A stretch of 40,640 nucleotides of DNA, taken from the NCBI GenBank assembly GCA_022360775.1, contig JAKSCD010000129.1, positions 1 through 40,640 on the forward strand. Reading direction: 5' to 3'. The notes under the pieces are model-generated. The model did not search any database. It was given only the letters and a program-made list of their open reading frames with translations, and was not told the origin of the DNA. This DNA is from Sneathiellales bacterium. Lineage in GTDB: Bacteria > Pseudomonadota > Alphaproteobacteria > Sneathiellales > Sneathiellaceae. A program made the translations under genes and the position numbers. Of this stretch, positions 7,690-15,551 are shown piece after piece. Within the stretch, counting starts at the first letter, position 1, and every line of letters starts with the position of its first letter.

Positions 7690-8322
7690 CTAGTCCGGCA
7701 ATTTGCGAACCTGGCGCTTTACGTCAGAAAAAGCAGGTTGCGAAGCGAGATCTTTTGCCCGTGCCACACTGGTTTTGAGAAGCTCCTCCGCTGGCAGGAT
7801 TTCGTCAATAACCTCGGCAGCCTGCAAATCCGCGCTTCCTACCACTTCACTTGTCAATGTCCAGCGGCGTAAAAGAGGGCCCGGCAGTTCCTTGGAAATG
7901 ACTGCCAGGGCCCCTTCCGGGAAGGGAACACCAGCGCGCGCCTCGGTAAGACCGAATTTATGCGGCCCCTCGGCGCAAAGACGATAATCAGCACAAAGCG
8001 CGAGGACCAGCCCACCCCCCAGCGCATGACCATTTACAGCAGCAACAACAGGCTGCGGATATTGAACAATCGCCCGGGTCATGGCACTGATGGTGTCAAA
8101 CAGCTCTATTCGCTTTGAGTCTGAATAGCGCTCAAAGGCCTTGGTATCGACCCCTGCCGAAAAAGCACTCCCCCCTCCCGTGAAGACAAGGGGAAGATCG
8201 TTATCAGGTCGTTCGAAAAAGTCGCGCAGCGCGGAAACATCCTCAAGTGTGAGCGTGTTAAGCGCCGAAGTCTTCAAGGTCAGAAGAAGTACGCCATCCA
8301 GATACTGTGTTTCATATGTCAT
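7690..8322 (-). CDS. Enoyl-CoA hydratase/isomerase (crotonase) family protein
   Basis: 210 residues, short for the family (usually about 260), because the C-terminal helical region is reduced. Crotonase signatures: oxyanion-hole segments FSAGVDTKAF and NGHALGGGLVLALCADYRL, then LTEARAGVPFPEGA with one conserved acidic position. The second catalytic Glu of true hydratases is not obvious, so isomerase or another crotonase activity is as likely as hydration. Last gene of a leftward operon, starting 5 bases after the SDR stop. Confidence 0.85.
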   Translation of the reverse strand: MTYETQYLDGVLLLTLKTSALNTLTLEDVSALRDFFERPDNDLPLVFTGGGSAFSAGVDTKAFERYSDSKRIELFDTISAMTRAIVQYPQPVVAAVNGHALGGGLVLALCADYRLCAEGPHKFGLTEARAGVPFPEGALAVISKELPGPLLRRWTLTSEVVGSADLQAAEVIDEILPAEELLKTSVARAKDLASQPAFSDVKRQVRKLPD

Positions 8323-8327
8323 GTCAT

Positions 8328-9092
8328 TTACCAGTTTTCTGCAAAGGGTCGCACAATTACATCAAAAGTCCAGGTGGATTTATGCTGATGCGCAAGATGA
8401 AAGACCTCACTGGCGATGGCATCGGGGTTTGAGAAAAACTCGGAACGGTCTTTTGTCCAGCCTTTCGGGGGCTCCAGCCAGTCAGGACGGCTTCCTTTCT
8501 CTCCAAGCCAGCTCACATCAATGGCCGCATCCACGGAAAGATAGCCTACATGAATGCCTTGCGGGCCCAAATCCCGCGCCATCGCTTCTGCAAGAACACG
8601 CTGGGCTGCTTTTGTCGGGGCAAATAAAGCATAGTTCGGCACCCCGCGGTAAGAGGCTGTGTTGCCGGTCGCTATGATCGCACCACTGCCCGCCTCGATC
8701 ATGTCAGGGGCAACAAGTTGGGAAAGACGCAATAATGCCGTCGTGTTCACCCGAAAATTGTCCTCTAATGCTTTTGTGTCACCCTTTTGAAAACGATCAA
8801 AACTATGGGAAACCGCATTATGGATCAGTATAGAGGGGGACCCGAGCCGGGACCCGATTTCCTCCATAAGCCGCTCAAGTCCCGAAAGATCGGCCACATC
8901 CCCGACAAAGGCATGTGCCGTCTCGATTTCCGCTTCCAAGGCCGACAGCCGATCCCTGGACCGGGCGATCATTGCAACATCATAACCACTTTCGGTGAAC
9001 CGCCGCACCAGGGCTGATCCGGTCGCATCGCCAACCCCGGTAACGACACAGACCGGACGGTCCGCTTTATTTCGAAGAAGAGAGGGGGTCAT
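8328..9092 (-). CDS. Short-chain dehydrogenase/reductase of a subgroup with Phe at the catalytic Tyr position
   Basis: 254 residues. Rossmann fold with nucleotide motif VTGVGDATGSALVRRF, DV at GDVADL, and HNAV in place of NNAG. Where classical SDRs have YxxxK, this has FAPTK inside NYALFAPTKAAQRVLAEAMARDLG. This resembles an SDR subgroup that naturally carries FAxxK, so it may bind NAD(P) but have altered or no classical redox chemistry. Its ATG overlaps the stop of the upstream gene (TAATG), indicating translational coupling in the carbonic anhydrase operon. Confidence 0.85.
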   Translation of the reverse strand: MTPSLLRNKADRPVCVVTGVGDATGSALVRRFTESGYDVAMIARSRDRLSALEAEIETAHAFVGDVADLSGLERLMEEIGSRLGSPSILIHNAVSHSFDRFQKGDTKALEDNFRVNTTALLRLSQLVAPDMIEAGSGAIIATGNTASYRGVPNYALFAPTKAAQRVLAEAMARDLGPQGIHVGYLSVDAAIDVSWLGEKGSRPDWLEPPKGWTKDRSEFFSNPDAIASEVFHLAHQHKSTWTFDVIVRPFAENW

Positions 9093-9502
9093 TAGGCCGC
9101 TCTCTGATCTTCAAAAGGTTTGCCATATTTCTCATCGGTTTTTCCGGTCTTCAGAACCTGATGAATTTCCGAATTAAACTCATAAGTCCGTACCCATTCC
9201 ACATCGCCCGGCTGCATGGCCCGTCTTGAATGAGGGGAACGAGACGGCCTGATATAGGAAACCTGAACCATCCGGCAGGCCTGACCCCCGAAATCATACA
9301 TATATTCCCCATCCGTTCGGGCCATCCGTGCCCGGTACAGTTTCCAGAACTGTCCGTCATGGGCAAAAATATCGAAAGTGAGCTCATGGGTATCATATTG
9401 CCAATGCCAGACCGTTCCCTTCTCGATGAGGGTCCAGTCCTCAAGACGGCTGCCGTCCTGAAAAACCTCGCCGACACTTTTCCAACCGAGTGTATCGCTC
9501 AT
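9092..9502 (-). CDS. Conserved-looking hypothetical protein, operon with SDR and crotonase
   Basis: 136 residues, soluble, no signal peptide, rich in Trp and Tyr (VWHWQYDTHELTFDIFAHDGQFWKLYRARM). This reads as an antiparallel beta barrel, possibly a ligand-binding fold. I do not recognise a family. Second gene of the leftward operon: 105 bases after carbonic anhydrase, with a large hairpin in between, and overlapping the SDR start by one base. Its position suggests a role in the same pathway. Confidence 0.75.
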   Translation of the reverse strand: MSDTLGWKSVGEVFQDGSRLEDWTLIEKGTVWHWQYDTHELTFDIFAHDGQFWKLYRARMARTDGEYMYDFGGQACRMVQVSYIRPSRSPHSRRAMQPGDVEWVRTYEFNSEIHQVLKTGKTDEKYGKPFEDQRAA

Positions 9503-9542
9503 TTCTCTATCCTTTCTTCACTTCTGTTCAATGAAAGGCATC

Positions 9543-9585
9543 CTTCAGGACGGTATTGAGGAGGGGGGACCTCACCGTCCTGAAG
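9543..9585. other. Strong intergenic hairpin within the carbonic anhydrase operon
   Basis: Perfect 12-bp inverted repeat CTTCAGGACGGT / ACCGTCCTGAAG. The interior pairs further (GAGG/CCTC with a three-base bulge). No T-run follows on either strand, so it is not a typical intrinsic terminator. It could be a processing or attenuation structure that sets different expression of carbonic anhydrase and downstream genes. Confidence 0.6.
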
Positions 9586-9607
9586 CACACCCGAGGGGTC
9601 TCTTCCG

Positions 9608-10207
9608 TTAAATATCTGCTGGGATATCTTCAGCCACACGGATAAGCTCATGGGTGTCGATATCGTAAAGAAACCCAAAAACGCTGACATGCGGCGGGGT
9701 TCCCGGTGCCTCCCTGATCAGTTGTACGTCATGGGGGAGGGAGGAATTGAAGTCGGAAATGCACACACTTTCATCGGGATAAACACCTGCAATACTGTGC
9801 CCGTGTTCTGATTCAAAAGCGGCTTCAATTCCGGCTTTTGTGTAAGAGGTTGCCCCGCAATGAGTGTGGTGAACCACAACGATATTTTCGACGCCCATAA
9901 GATGCTGACCAACGGTTATGGACCTTAGCGCATCAACGGCGCGCCCGCCGGCAACAACCACATCAAGCATGGTGGTAGTGACGCCTATGGTGTCGCCGGC
10001 ATCATCTGTCACCGGCTCCCCGGGATAGGTTTCACCCAGGGCTTTTGCAACCGCGTTCGGGATCCCTCTTGCGCGCGGGTCATAACAATAGATCACGATC
10101 GTCTTCAACGGCATCAACGCCGCGAAGGCTTCCCGGGTTGCGCTTTCCTTATAGTCCGGGGCTTTTGAAAAGGCGTATTGATCAAAGTCCTGAGGCCAGG
10201 TTTTCAT
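9608..10207 (-). CDS. Beta-class carbonic anhydrase
   Basis: 199 residues. Interconverts CO2 and bicarbonate. Zinc ligands: Cys in YCYDPRARG (with the Asp-Arg pair that gates the site) and His/Cys in VVHHTHCGATS. Start ATG with GAGGAG 5 bases upstream. First gene of the leftward operon with the unknown protein, SDR and crotonase. It diverges from a GcvA-like LysR gene across 174 bases. A CO2-producing or -consuming step in the same pathway would explain the link, but the pathway is unknown. Confidence 0.9.
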   Translation of the reverse strand: MKTWPQDFDQYAFSKAPDYKESATREAFAALMPLKTIVIYCYDPRARGIPNAVAKALGETYPGEPVTDDAGDTIGVTTTMLDVVVAGGRAVDALRSITVGQHLMGVENIVVVHHTHCGATSYTKAGIEAAFESEHGHSIAGVYPDESVCISDFNSSLPHDVQLIREAPGTPPHVSVFGFLYDIDTHELIRVAEDIPADI

Positions 10208-10381
10208 GACATCTCCTCGGGTGATAAAAGGGGCGGCCGCTTGGCATCGCCGCGGAAAAACCCTTAATTAAATTGATCCAGAATAATTTTTCTCGGATCT
10301 CGATAGTCAATAATTGTGGATTATATTAGAAAGGACAAACGAGAGTTTATAACCCTAGGCTTAGAAAAATTAGGTCAAATT

Positions 10382-11284
10382 ATGAGACGTGTTCATCCCC
10401 TGAATGCCTTGCGCGCTTTTGAAGCCTCTGCGCGGCACCTGAATTTCGTCCGTGCAGCGGAGGAGCTGAACGTGACGCCGGCAGCGATCAGCCACCAGGT
10501 CAAGAAGCTGGAAGCTTATCTCGGAGTGCAACTGTTCAACCGCCAATCCCGGGGGATCACCCTCACCATTGCCGGTGACAAGCTGCTGTTTCGGGTCTCC
10601 GACGCCTTCGATCGCCTTGATGCTGCTGTTGAAAGCCTTCTCCTGGATGAAGGCGCCGGGGCGCTGACACTCAGTGTCGCCCCTGCCTTTGCCATAAAAT
10701 GGCTGATCCCGCGGCTTTCCTGCTTCAAGGCGCACTATCCGGACATTGATGTGAGGATTTCCTCCTCCACCCATCTTGCCGATTTCAACGGAGACGGATT
10801 TGATGCTGCTATCCGTCTTGGCAGTGGTGACTATCCCGGGCTGCATGCGGAATTTCTGTTCAATGAAACCGTTACCCCCATGTGCAGCCCGAGACTGATC
10901 GAAGGCGCCCGCCCGATCAGCCACCCGAAAGATTTGACGGAACATACGCTTCTTCATGACGATTCAATAGTATTTGGTGCCGAGCAAACGGATTGGGCCA
11001 CCTGGTTTGAAAAGGCAGGTATTCAGTATCAGGGTACAGTCAGCGGTCCGAGATTTGATCAACCCAACCACGCGATACAGGCGGCGATCGATGGCACCGG
11101 CGTCGCGCTCGGCTGGCGCCGCCTTGCAGGAGACGATATTGCCGCCAGGCGGCTCATCGAACCGTTCTCGCTTGAGCTGCCGATGCAATCTTCATTTTAT
11201 TTTGTGTATCCCAGGGCTTTTAAAAACCGGAAAAAAATCAGGTTTTTTCAAAACTGGATCCTGAAAGAGCTTTCCCCTGTTTAG
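10382..11284 (+). CDS. GcvA-like LysR-family transcriptional regulator
   Basis: 300 residues from ATG 10382. The track's ATG at 10316 adds 22 untypical residues before MRRVHPLNALRAFEASARHLNFVRAAEELNVTPAAISHQVKKLEAYLG, which is the classic GcvA-type beginning; AGG is the only, weak, ribosome site. Winged HTH about residues 20-45, then the effector-binding domain. Divergent from the carbonic anhydrase operon, which it probably controls. The stop overlaps the convergent gene at 11281 by 4 bases. Confidence 0.9.
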   Translation: MRRVHPLNALRAFEASARHLNFVRAAEELNVTPAAISHQVKKLEAYLGVQLFNRQSRGITLTIAGDKLLFRVSDAFDRLDAAVESLLLDEGAGALTLSVAPAFAIKWLIPRLSCFKAHYPDIDVRISSSTHLADFNGDGFDAAIRLGSGDYPGLHAEFLFNETVTPMCSPRLIEGARPISHPKDLTEHTLLHDDSIVFGAEQTDWATWFEKAGIQYQGTVSGPRFDQPNHAIQAAIDGTGVALGWRRLAGDDIAARRLIEPFSLELPMQSSFYFVYPRAFKNRKKIRFFQNWILKELSPV

Positions 11285-11715
11285 GCGGCTACCAGTTTTT
11301 CCAGCCCCTTGAGCCAGCCTTTCTTCAAGGTAATCCTGGCATTCTCATCCATCTCGAAATGATCGATCCCGTCAAGGCGGGTGACCTGACCATCTGCGGC
11401 AGTCATGATCAAAACCCAGCTCGCAAAGGCTGTTTTTCCTTCTGCAACCACCGAAAGAGGTTCATAGGTGTGTTTACCGAGAATTTGAAAGCCCGCTTCA
11501 AAAGCGGCCCGAATATCGGTTTTGCCCGTATATTCATTTCCCCGCTGCCCGTCGCCAAGCACATCGCAATAGACTGATTTTTCAGAAAAATGCTCCATGA
11601 TCCGGTCAATGTCCTGAACAGCAAAAGCCGAAACCATGTCCGCAGCAGTTCGCCTGCAACGCTCTGTCAGTGATAATTCAAGCTCTTGTTTTTGGGATTT
11701 TAGTATCTTTGTCAT
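11281..11715 (-). CDS. SnoaL/NTF2-like fold protein
   Basis: 144 residues. Cone-shaped alpha+beta fold: helical start (AADMVSAFAVQDIDRIMEHFSEKSVYCDV), then GKTDIRAAFEAGFQ and strands ending DGIDHFEMDENARITLKKGW. The family includes small isomerases and hydratases and many uncharacterised members. AAGGGAG precedes the ATG. The two TetR-type operators listed below lie in its promoter region, so the divergent TetR protein likely represses it. Confidence 0.8.
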   Translation of the reverse strand: MTKILKSQKQELELSLTERCRRTAADMVSAFAVQDIDRIMEHFSEKSVYCDVLGDGQRGNEYTGKTDIRAAFEAGFQILGKHTYEPLSVVAEGKTAFASWVLIMTAADGQVTRLDGIDHFEMDENARITLKKGWLKGLEKLVAA

Positions 11716-11740
11716 GTTGAAACTCCCTTTTCAGTCTATA

Positions 11741-11759
11741 TACTGACTACGGGTCAATA
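11741..11759. promoter_or_regulatory. TetR-type operator, site 1
   Basis: TACTGACTACGGGTCAATA, with TGAC/GTCA half-sites. It matches site 2 in a TACTGAC-N5-GTC-NN-TA pattern, offset by exactly 21 bp (two helical turns), in the divergent SnoaL-like/TetR promoter. Confidence 0.75.
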
Positions 11760-11761
11760 AA

Positions 11762-11780
11762 TACTGACCGAGAGTCGGTA
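11762..11780. promoter_or_regulatory. TetR-type operator, site 2
   Basis: TACTGACCGAGAGTCGGTA, containing the perfect inverted repeat ACCGA-GAG-TCGGT. It ends 4 bases before the AAGGAG ribosome site of the TetR gene, consistent with autoregulation. Confidence 0.8.
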
Positions 11781-11797
11781 AGTCAAGGAGAAACAAG

Positions 11798-12379
11798 TTG
11801 CCTACCCAGGAGGAAAGGAAAGCTGCTACTCGGGCAGCCATTATCGAGGCGGCCAGATCCTCCTTTGGATCGCGGGGATTTCACGGCACAAAAATAGAAG
11901 ATGTTGCCGTGGCCGCCGGGGTTGCGAAAGGGGCGGTCTATCATCACTTTAAAAACAAGGAGGAGCTGTTCGAAGCGGTCCTTGAAATAGTGACGGTCGA
12001 TTTACGCAAGGCAATCGAGAAAAAACTGCAGACAAGCGAGATCAGCGTCACTGCGCTTGTCATGGCCGTGGAACTTTTCTTCCGCGCATGCTCCGATCCG
12101 GAAACACGGCAGATATTCCTGATCGATGCCCCTGTCGTGCTCGGATACGGGACGTGGCAACGACTGGATACAGAAGCCTTCGGGCAGATGGTTTTTTCCT
12201 CACTTGAGGCGGCCATGGATCAGGGTGTCATTCGCCGACAACCCCTGGAAGCACTGACCCATATCATTCTTGGAGGCCTGCAGGCGGCAGCGGTCAATTG
12301 CGCCGGTCAGGATGATTTTGAAAGCGCAACCAGGGACTATCTGAAGGTCTTTGAAAAACTGCTTCAGGGGCTTTCATAA
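11798..12379 (+). CDS. TetR-family transcriptional regulator (TTG start)
   Basis: 193 residues. The TTG start is fixed by AAGGAG with a 7-base spacer. N-terminal TetR_N HTH: RAAIIEAARSSFGSRGFHGTKIEDVAVAAGVAKGAVYHHFKNKEELF. The C-terminal helical domain is a ligand-binding/dimerisation domain with no obvious subgroup. Divergent from the SnoaL-like gene, with two tandem operators between them; probably represses both genes. Ligand unknown. Confidence 0.92.
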   Translation: MPTQEERKAATRAAIIEAARSSFGSRGFHGTKIEDVAVAAGVAKGAVYHHFKNKEELFEAVLEIVTVDLRKAIEKKLQTSEISVTALVMAVELFFRACSDPETRQIFLIDAPVVLGYGTWQRLDTEAFGQMVFSSLEAAMDQGVIRRQPLEALTHIILGGLQAAAVNCAGQDDFESATRDYLKVFEKLLQGLS

Positions 12380-12394
12380 CAGCAGATTTCGGCG

Positions 12395-12427
12395 CCGGGA
12401 GAAGGCCACGCTGATCCCTCCCGGTTT
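12395..12427 (+). terminator. Possible terminator after the TetR gene
   Basis: CCGGGAG / CTCCCGG arms with a 16-base loop, followed by TTTCT. A weak candidate. Confidence 0.4.
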
Positions 12428-12522
12428 CTACGCTTAGCCTATGCCAACGGGCACGGATCCCGGGAAGCCGCAAAAGGCCGGAGACAAAAAAGATCTTTGA
12501 TATCGGTTTAATGAAGAAAATT

Positions 12523-12597
12523 TGGAGCGGGCGATGAGATTCGAACTCACGACCCTAACCTTGGCAAGGTTATGCTCTACCCCTGAGCTACGCCCGC
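12523..12597 (-). tRNA. tRNA-Gly, anticodon GCC
   Basis: On the minus strand: acceptor stem GCGGGCG / CGCCCGC, D-arm GCTCAGGGGTAGAGC, anticodon loop TTGCCAA flanked by AACC/GGTT, T-arm GTGAG-TTCGAAT-CTCAT, discriminator T, and CCA encoded. All four arms pair. Reads GGC and GGT glycine codons. Confidence 0.97.
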
Positions 12598-12753
12598 TCG
12601 GCGACAGTTGTTACTGCGAGGCGGGATAATAGTTATCTTCAAACCGAATGCAAGCCTGTTTTTCAAAAAAACGCAAAATATTTTTCCCCATAGGCATTTC
12701 AAGGCTTTAGGCCTATTCTGGCGCCCAAATCCACCAAAAAAGGATCATTTGAT

Positions 12754-13263
12754 ATGGCCGCCACGCCGGAAGACTTATTTGCCCGTCTGGACAAATTGGG
12801 AATCACCCATAAAACCCATCATCACGCGCCGGTCTTCACTGTAGAGGAAGCGCAAGCCGTTTCTCGCGAACTGGAGGGCGGACATAGCAAGAACTTGTTT
12901 TTAAAAGACAAAACAGGTGATCTTTATCTTCTTGTCTGCCTGGAAGAAACAAAAGTGGATTTGAAAAGCCTCAGAAAAAAAATCGGTGCGAAGAGTCTCA
13001 GCTTCGGAAAAGCAGAGCTTTTGATCGAGACTTTGGGGATCGAACCGGGCTCTGTCACTCCTTTTTCCCTGATCAATGATCCCTCTCACAAAGTGCGGGT
13101 TTTGCTCGATGAGGCCATGATGAAAGAGACCTATCTCAACTTTCATCCCTTGATTAATGACAAAACAACGCAAATTTCATCTGTGGGCTTGAAAAAATTC
13201 ATCGAGGATTGCGGACATGAGGTTAAAATCATTGATCCGTCACCCTCCGAGGGGGCCGCTTAA
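12754..13263 (+). CDS. YbaK/ProX-family aminoacyl-tRNA deacylase (ProXp-ala/PrdX-like)
   Basis: 169 residues. Free-standing editing domain that hydrolyses misacylated tRNA, most likely Ala-tRNA(Pro). Characteristic features: KTHHHAPVFTVEEA near the N-terminus, GGHSKNLFLKDKTGDLYLLV with the conserved active-site Lys, EPGSVTPFSLIND, and FHPLINDKTTQISS. AAGGA lies 9 bases upstream of the ATG. It sits next to tRNA-Gly on the other strand. The CnoX gene follows in the same direction after 77 bases. Confidence 0.87.
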   Translation: MAATPEDLFARLDKLGITHKTHHHAPVFTVEEAQAVSRELEGGHSKNLFLKDKTGDLYLLVCLEETKVDLKSLRKKIGAKSLSFGKAELLIETLGIEPGSVTPFSLINDPSHKVRVLLDEAMMKETYLNFHPLINDKTTQISSVGLKKFIEDCGHEVKIIDPSPSEGAA

Positions 13264-13340
13264 AAGCTGGACGCGCCTTGATAGCTGGATATACTCAGCC
13301 CTTCGTTGGATTGACTTAATAAAATTGGTATACTCACCCT

Positions 13341-14249
13341 ATGGAAACGCTCGTGGATAGTAATGCCGGATCGCCTGGCAACTGGATCATCGATGGAACA
13401 GCCGAGAGCTTTAACGCTGACGTTGTTACCGCCAGCCAGGAACGCCTTGTTCTTGTGGATCTCTGGGCGCCCTGGTGCGGGCCCTGCAAACAACTTGGAC
13501 CGGTTCTTGAAAAAATCGTCGGGAATGCTGGCGGCGCCGTCTCGCTAGTGAAAATCGACATTGACCAGAACCCGCAAATTGCTCAGGCCCTGCGTGTTCA
13601 ATCCATTCCCGCTGTCTTTGCCTTCAAGAACGGGCAGCCGGTTGACGCCTTTATGGGGGCGCTGCCGGAAAGCGAGATCAAGAAATTCATCGAGAAAAAT
13701 GCCGGCGCTGCCATTGGTCCCTCCCCGGTTGAGGCCGCCATGGAAGCAGGCCTTGCTGCTCTGGAAGAAGAGAATATCGAGGTCGCCCTTGCCGCTTTTG
13801 CGCAAATTCTGGATGTTGAGCCGGAAAATGCGGAAGCCAAGGCTCATCTCGCCCGCGTCTATCTGATGATGAGCGAGACGGAAGCCGCCCAAAATCTTCT
13901 GGACACCATCGACGATAAGGAAAAGGACAATCCTGCGGTTTCAGCAGCTTTTGCAGCCTTGTCGCTCGCCGAAAACGCGGCCAATGCCGGTGATCTTGCC
14001 CCGCTGCTGGCAAAAGTTGACAGCGATCCTGAAGACCTGGACGCCCGGCTGGATCTGGCCCGCGCCCAGATCGGGGCGGGACAGCATAAGGAAGGCGGCG
14101 ACAATCTTCTCGAAATCATCCGCCGGGACAGGGAATGGAAGGATGCCATTGCCCGTCAGGAACTATTGAAACTGTTCGAGGTTCTGGGTCCCATGCATGA
14201 CATCACCAAAGACCTTCGGCGCGGTCTTTCGTCCCTGTTATTTTCATGA
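13341..14249 (+). CDS. cnoX: CnoX/YbbN-type thioredoxin with C-terminal TPR-like domain
   Basis: 302 residues. Thioredoxin domain (about 20-125) with an intact WCGPC active site and cis-Pro in VQSIPAVFAFKNG. It is followed by a helical TPR-like domain (about 130-302) with repeats such as AAMEAGLAALEEENIEVALAAFAQILDVEPENAEAKAHLARVYL. This is the chaperedoxin architecture: a holdase that also protects cysteines and delivers clients to GroEL/DnaK. E. coli CnoX lacks the first active Cys, so this one should be redox active, as in Caulobacter. First gene of a four-gene operon; its stop overlaps the next start (ATGA). Confidence 0.9.
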   Translation: METLVDSNAGSPGNWIIDGTAESFNADVVTASQERLVLVDLWAPWCGPCKQLGPVLEKIVGNAGGAVSLVKIDIDQNPQIAQALRVQSIPAVFAFKNGQPVDAFMGALPESEIKKFIEKNAGAAIGPSPVEAAMEAGLAALEEENIEVALAAFAQILDVEPENAEAKAHLARVYLMMSETEAAQNLLDTIDDKEKDNPAVSAAFAALSLAENAANAGDLAPLLAKVDSDPEDLDARLDLARAQIGAGQHKEGGDNLLEIIRRDREWKDAIARQELLKLFEVLGPMHDITKDLRRGLSSLLFS

Positions 14250-14905
14250 GTGATCAGGGCACCACATCAGGACTGGAAGAACTCCCGGCGATCCTGCCGG
14301 TCTTCCCGCTGACCGGTGCCCTTCTGCTCACCACCGGACAGCTTCCGCTCAATGTGTTTGAGCCGCGCTATGTGGACATGGTGCGCGATGCCATGGAAAG
14401 CCATCGGGTCATCGGTATCATCCAGCCAAGAGATCCTGAAAATATGGTGCATGAGCCCCCGCTCTATTCAGTGGGGTGTGCCGGAAAAATCTGTGAATTT
14501 GCTGAAACCGAAACCGATATTTTCCGTATCACCCTGGAAGGCATGTGCCGTTTTCAGGTGACCGAGGAAATCGAGCGGGTGACCAAATACCGCCAGGTCA
14601 AAGCGGATTACACACCGTTCGAGCAGGATCGGGTTCCACCAAAGGAACGCCTGGTGGATCGCAATGCGTTACAAGGCGTGCTCAAGCATTTCCTCGAATT
14701 TGAAAATGAGGAAGAAGACTGGGAAGCGCTGAACTCCCTTGCGGATGACAATCTCGTCAATTCCCTTTCCATGATCTGTCCCTTTTCTCCCGCAGAAAAA
14801 CAGGCGCTTCTGGAAGCAAAGAATGTCCTGGCGCGAGCGGAACTTCTCATCAGTCTGCTGACCATGATGATGCAGCAGACGAGCCCCAACAGAACCCTGC
14901 AATAG
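14246..14905 (+). CDS. LON N-terminal (substrate-binding) domain protein
   Basis: 219 residues. A stand-alone LON_substr_bdg domain (COG2802): [38 protein letters not shown], then [11 protein letters not shown]-like strands and a helical C-terminal part. There is no AAA+ or protease domain, so it is not a truncated Lon but the usual small alphaproteobacterial form. Translationally coupled to cnoX by a 4-base ATGA overlap. Function of stand-alone members is unsettled; a role in substrate recognition or protein quality control with CnoX is inference. Confidence 0.88.
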   Translation: MSDQGTTSGLEELPAILPVFPLTGALLLTTGQLPLNVFEPRYVDMVRDAMESHRVIGIIQPRDPENMVHEPPLYSVGCAGKICEFAETETDIFRITLEGMCRFQVTEEIERVTKYRQVKADYTPFEQDRVPPKERLVDRNALQGVLKHFLEFENEEEDWEALNSLADDNLVNSLSMICPFSPAEKQALLEAKNVLARAELLISLLTMMMQQTSPNRTLQ

Positions 14906-14922
14906 GGTCGGAGTCAAAGATT

Positions 14923-15129
14923 TTGAGCGACACATCTTCCCCTTCATCCGGTGCCTCTACCGTCGATCCCAAATTGCTGGAAATCCTGGTTTGCCCGGTT
15001 ACCAAAACCTCCCTGGAATTTGACCGCGACAAGGCGGAGCTGATCAGCAAAAAAGCCGGTCTCGCCTTTCCTATTCGCAATGGCATTCCCATCATGCTGG
15101 TGGATGAAGCACGGGTCCTGGAAGATTAA
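14923..15129 (+). CDS. Trm112/YcaR family small protein (TTG start)
   Basis: 68 residues. Trm112p-like domain: [50 protein letters not shown]. Only one cysteine remains (CPVTK), as in many bacterial members, so the zinc site of eukaryotic Trm112 is absent. TTG start with GGAG 10 bases upstream, 17 bases after the LON-like stop. Bacterial members are proposed small partners of methyltransferases; the client here is unknown. Confidence 0.88.
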   Translation: MSDTSSPSSGASTVDPKLLEILVCPVTKTSLEFDRDKAELISKKAGLAFPIRNGIPIMLVDEARVLED

Positions 15130-15156
15130 TCTGTCAGGAAGTAAAAGGGTTGGGCC

Positions 15157-15540
15157 ATGGATACACAGCTATATGATCAGGCCGGGCGGCCAAAGCCGAC
15201 AGAAATTCGACTGAGGAAAGAGGAAAAGCAACTGCTTGTTTCCTTTGCTGATGGTCACAGCTTCACCTTCCCGGCTGAGCTCTTGCGTGTGGAAAGCCCT
15301 TCTGCCGAGGTCCAGGGCCATAATCCTTCTCAAAAGCAGATTATCTCGGGCCGCCGTCATGTGGGGATCATGGGCATTGAGCCGGTGGGCCATTATGCGG
15401 TCCGGCTGCAGTTTGATGACCTGCATGATACCGGCCTTTTTTCCTGGAGTTATCTTTACAGCCTCGGCCTTTCCCAGGAAGAAGTCTGGGAAGCCTATCT
15501 TGCCAATCTGGAAAAAGAGGGCCTGAGCCGCGATCCCTGA
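15157..15540 (+). CDS. DUF971 domain protein
   Basis: 127 residues. A DUF971 fold, the same as the N-terminal domain of gamma-butyrobetaine hydroxylase: PTEIRLRKEEKQLLVSFADGHSFTFPAELLRVESPSAEVQGH, then VGIMGIEPVGHYAVRLQFDDLHDTGLFSWSYLYSLG. Stand-alone members are common and are often near Mrp or iron-sulfur assembly genes. Last gene of the cnoX operon, 27 bases after the Trm112 gene. The MarR gene converges 11 bases downstream. Confidence 0.88.
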   Translation: MDTQLYDQAGRPKPTEIRLRKEEKQLLVSFADGHSFTFPAELLRVESPSAEVQGHNPSQKQIISGRRHVGIMGIEPVGHYAVRLQFDDLHDTGLFSWSYLYSLGLSQEEVWEAYLANLEKEGLSRDP

Positions 15541-15551
15541 AATACACTTAC

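Noticed and set aside
10316-10381. 22-residue extension of the GcvA-like LysR protein
   Set aside because: The family begins at MRRVHPLNALRAFEA; the extension is untypical.
14246-14905. Truncated Lon protease pseudogene
   Set aside because: Stand-alone LON substrate-binding domains are a normal family, and the gene is intact and coupled to cnoX.
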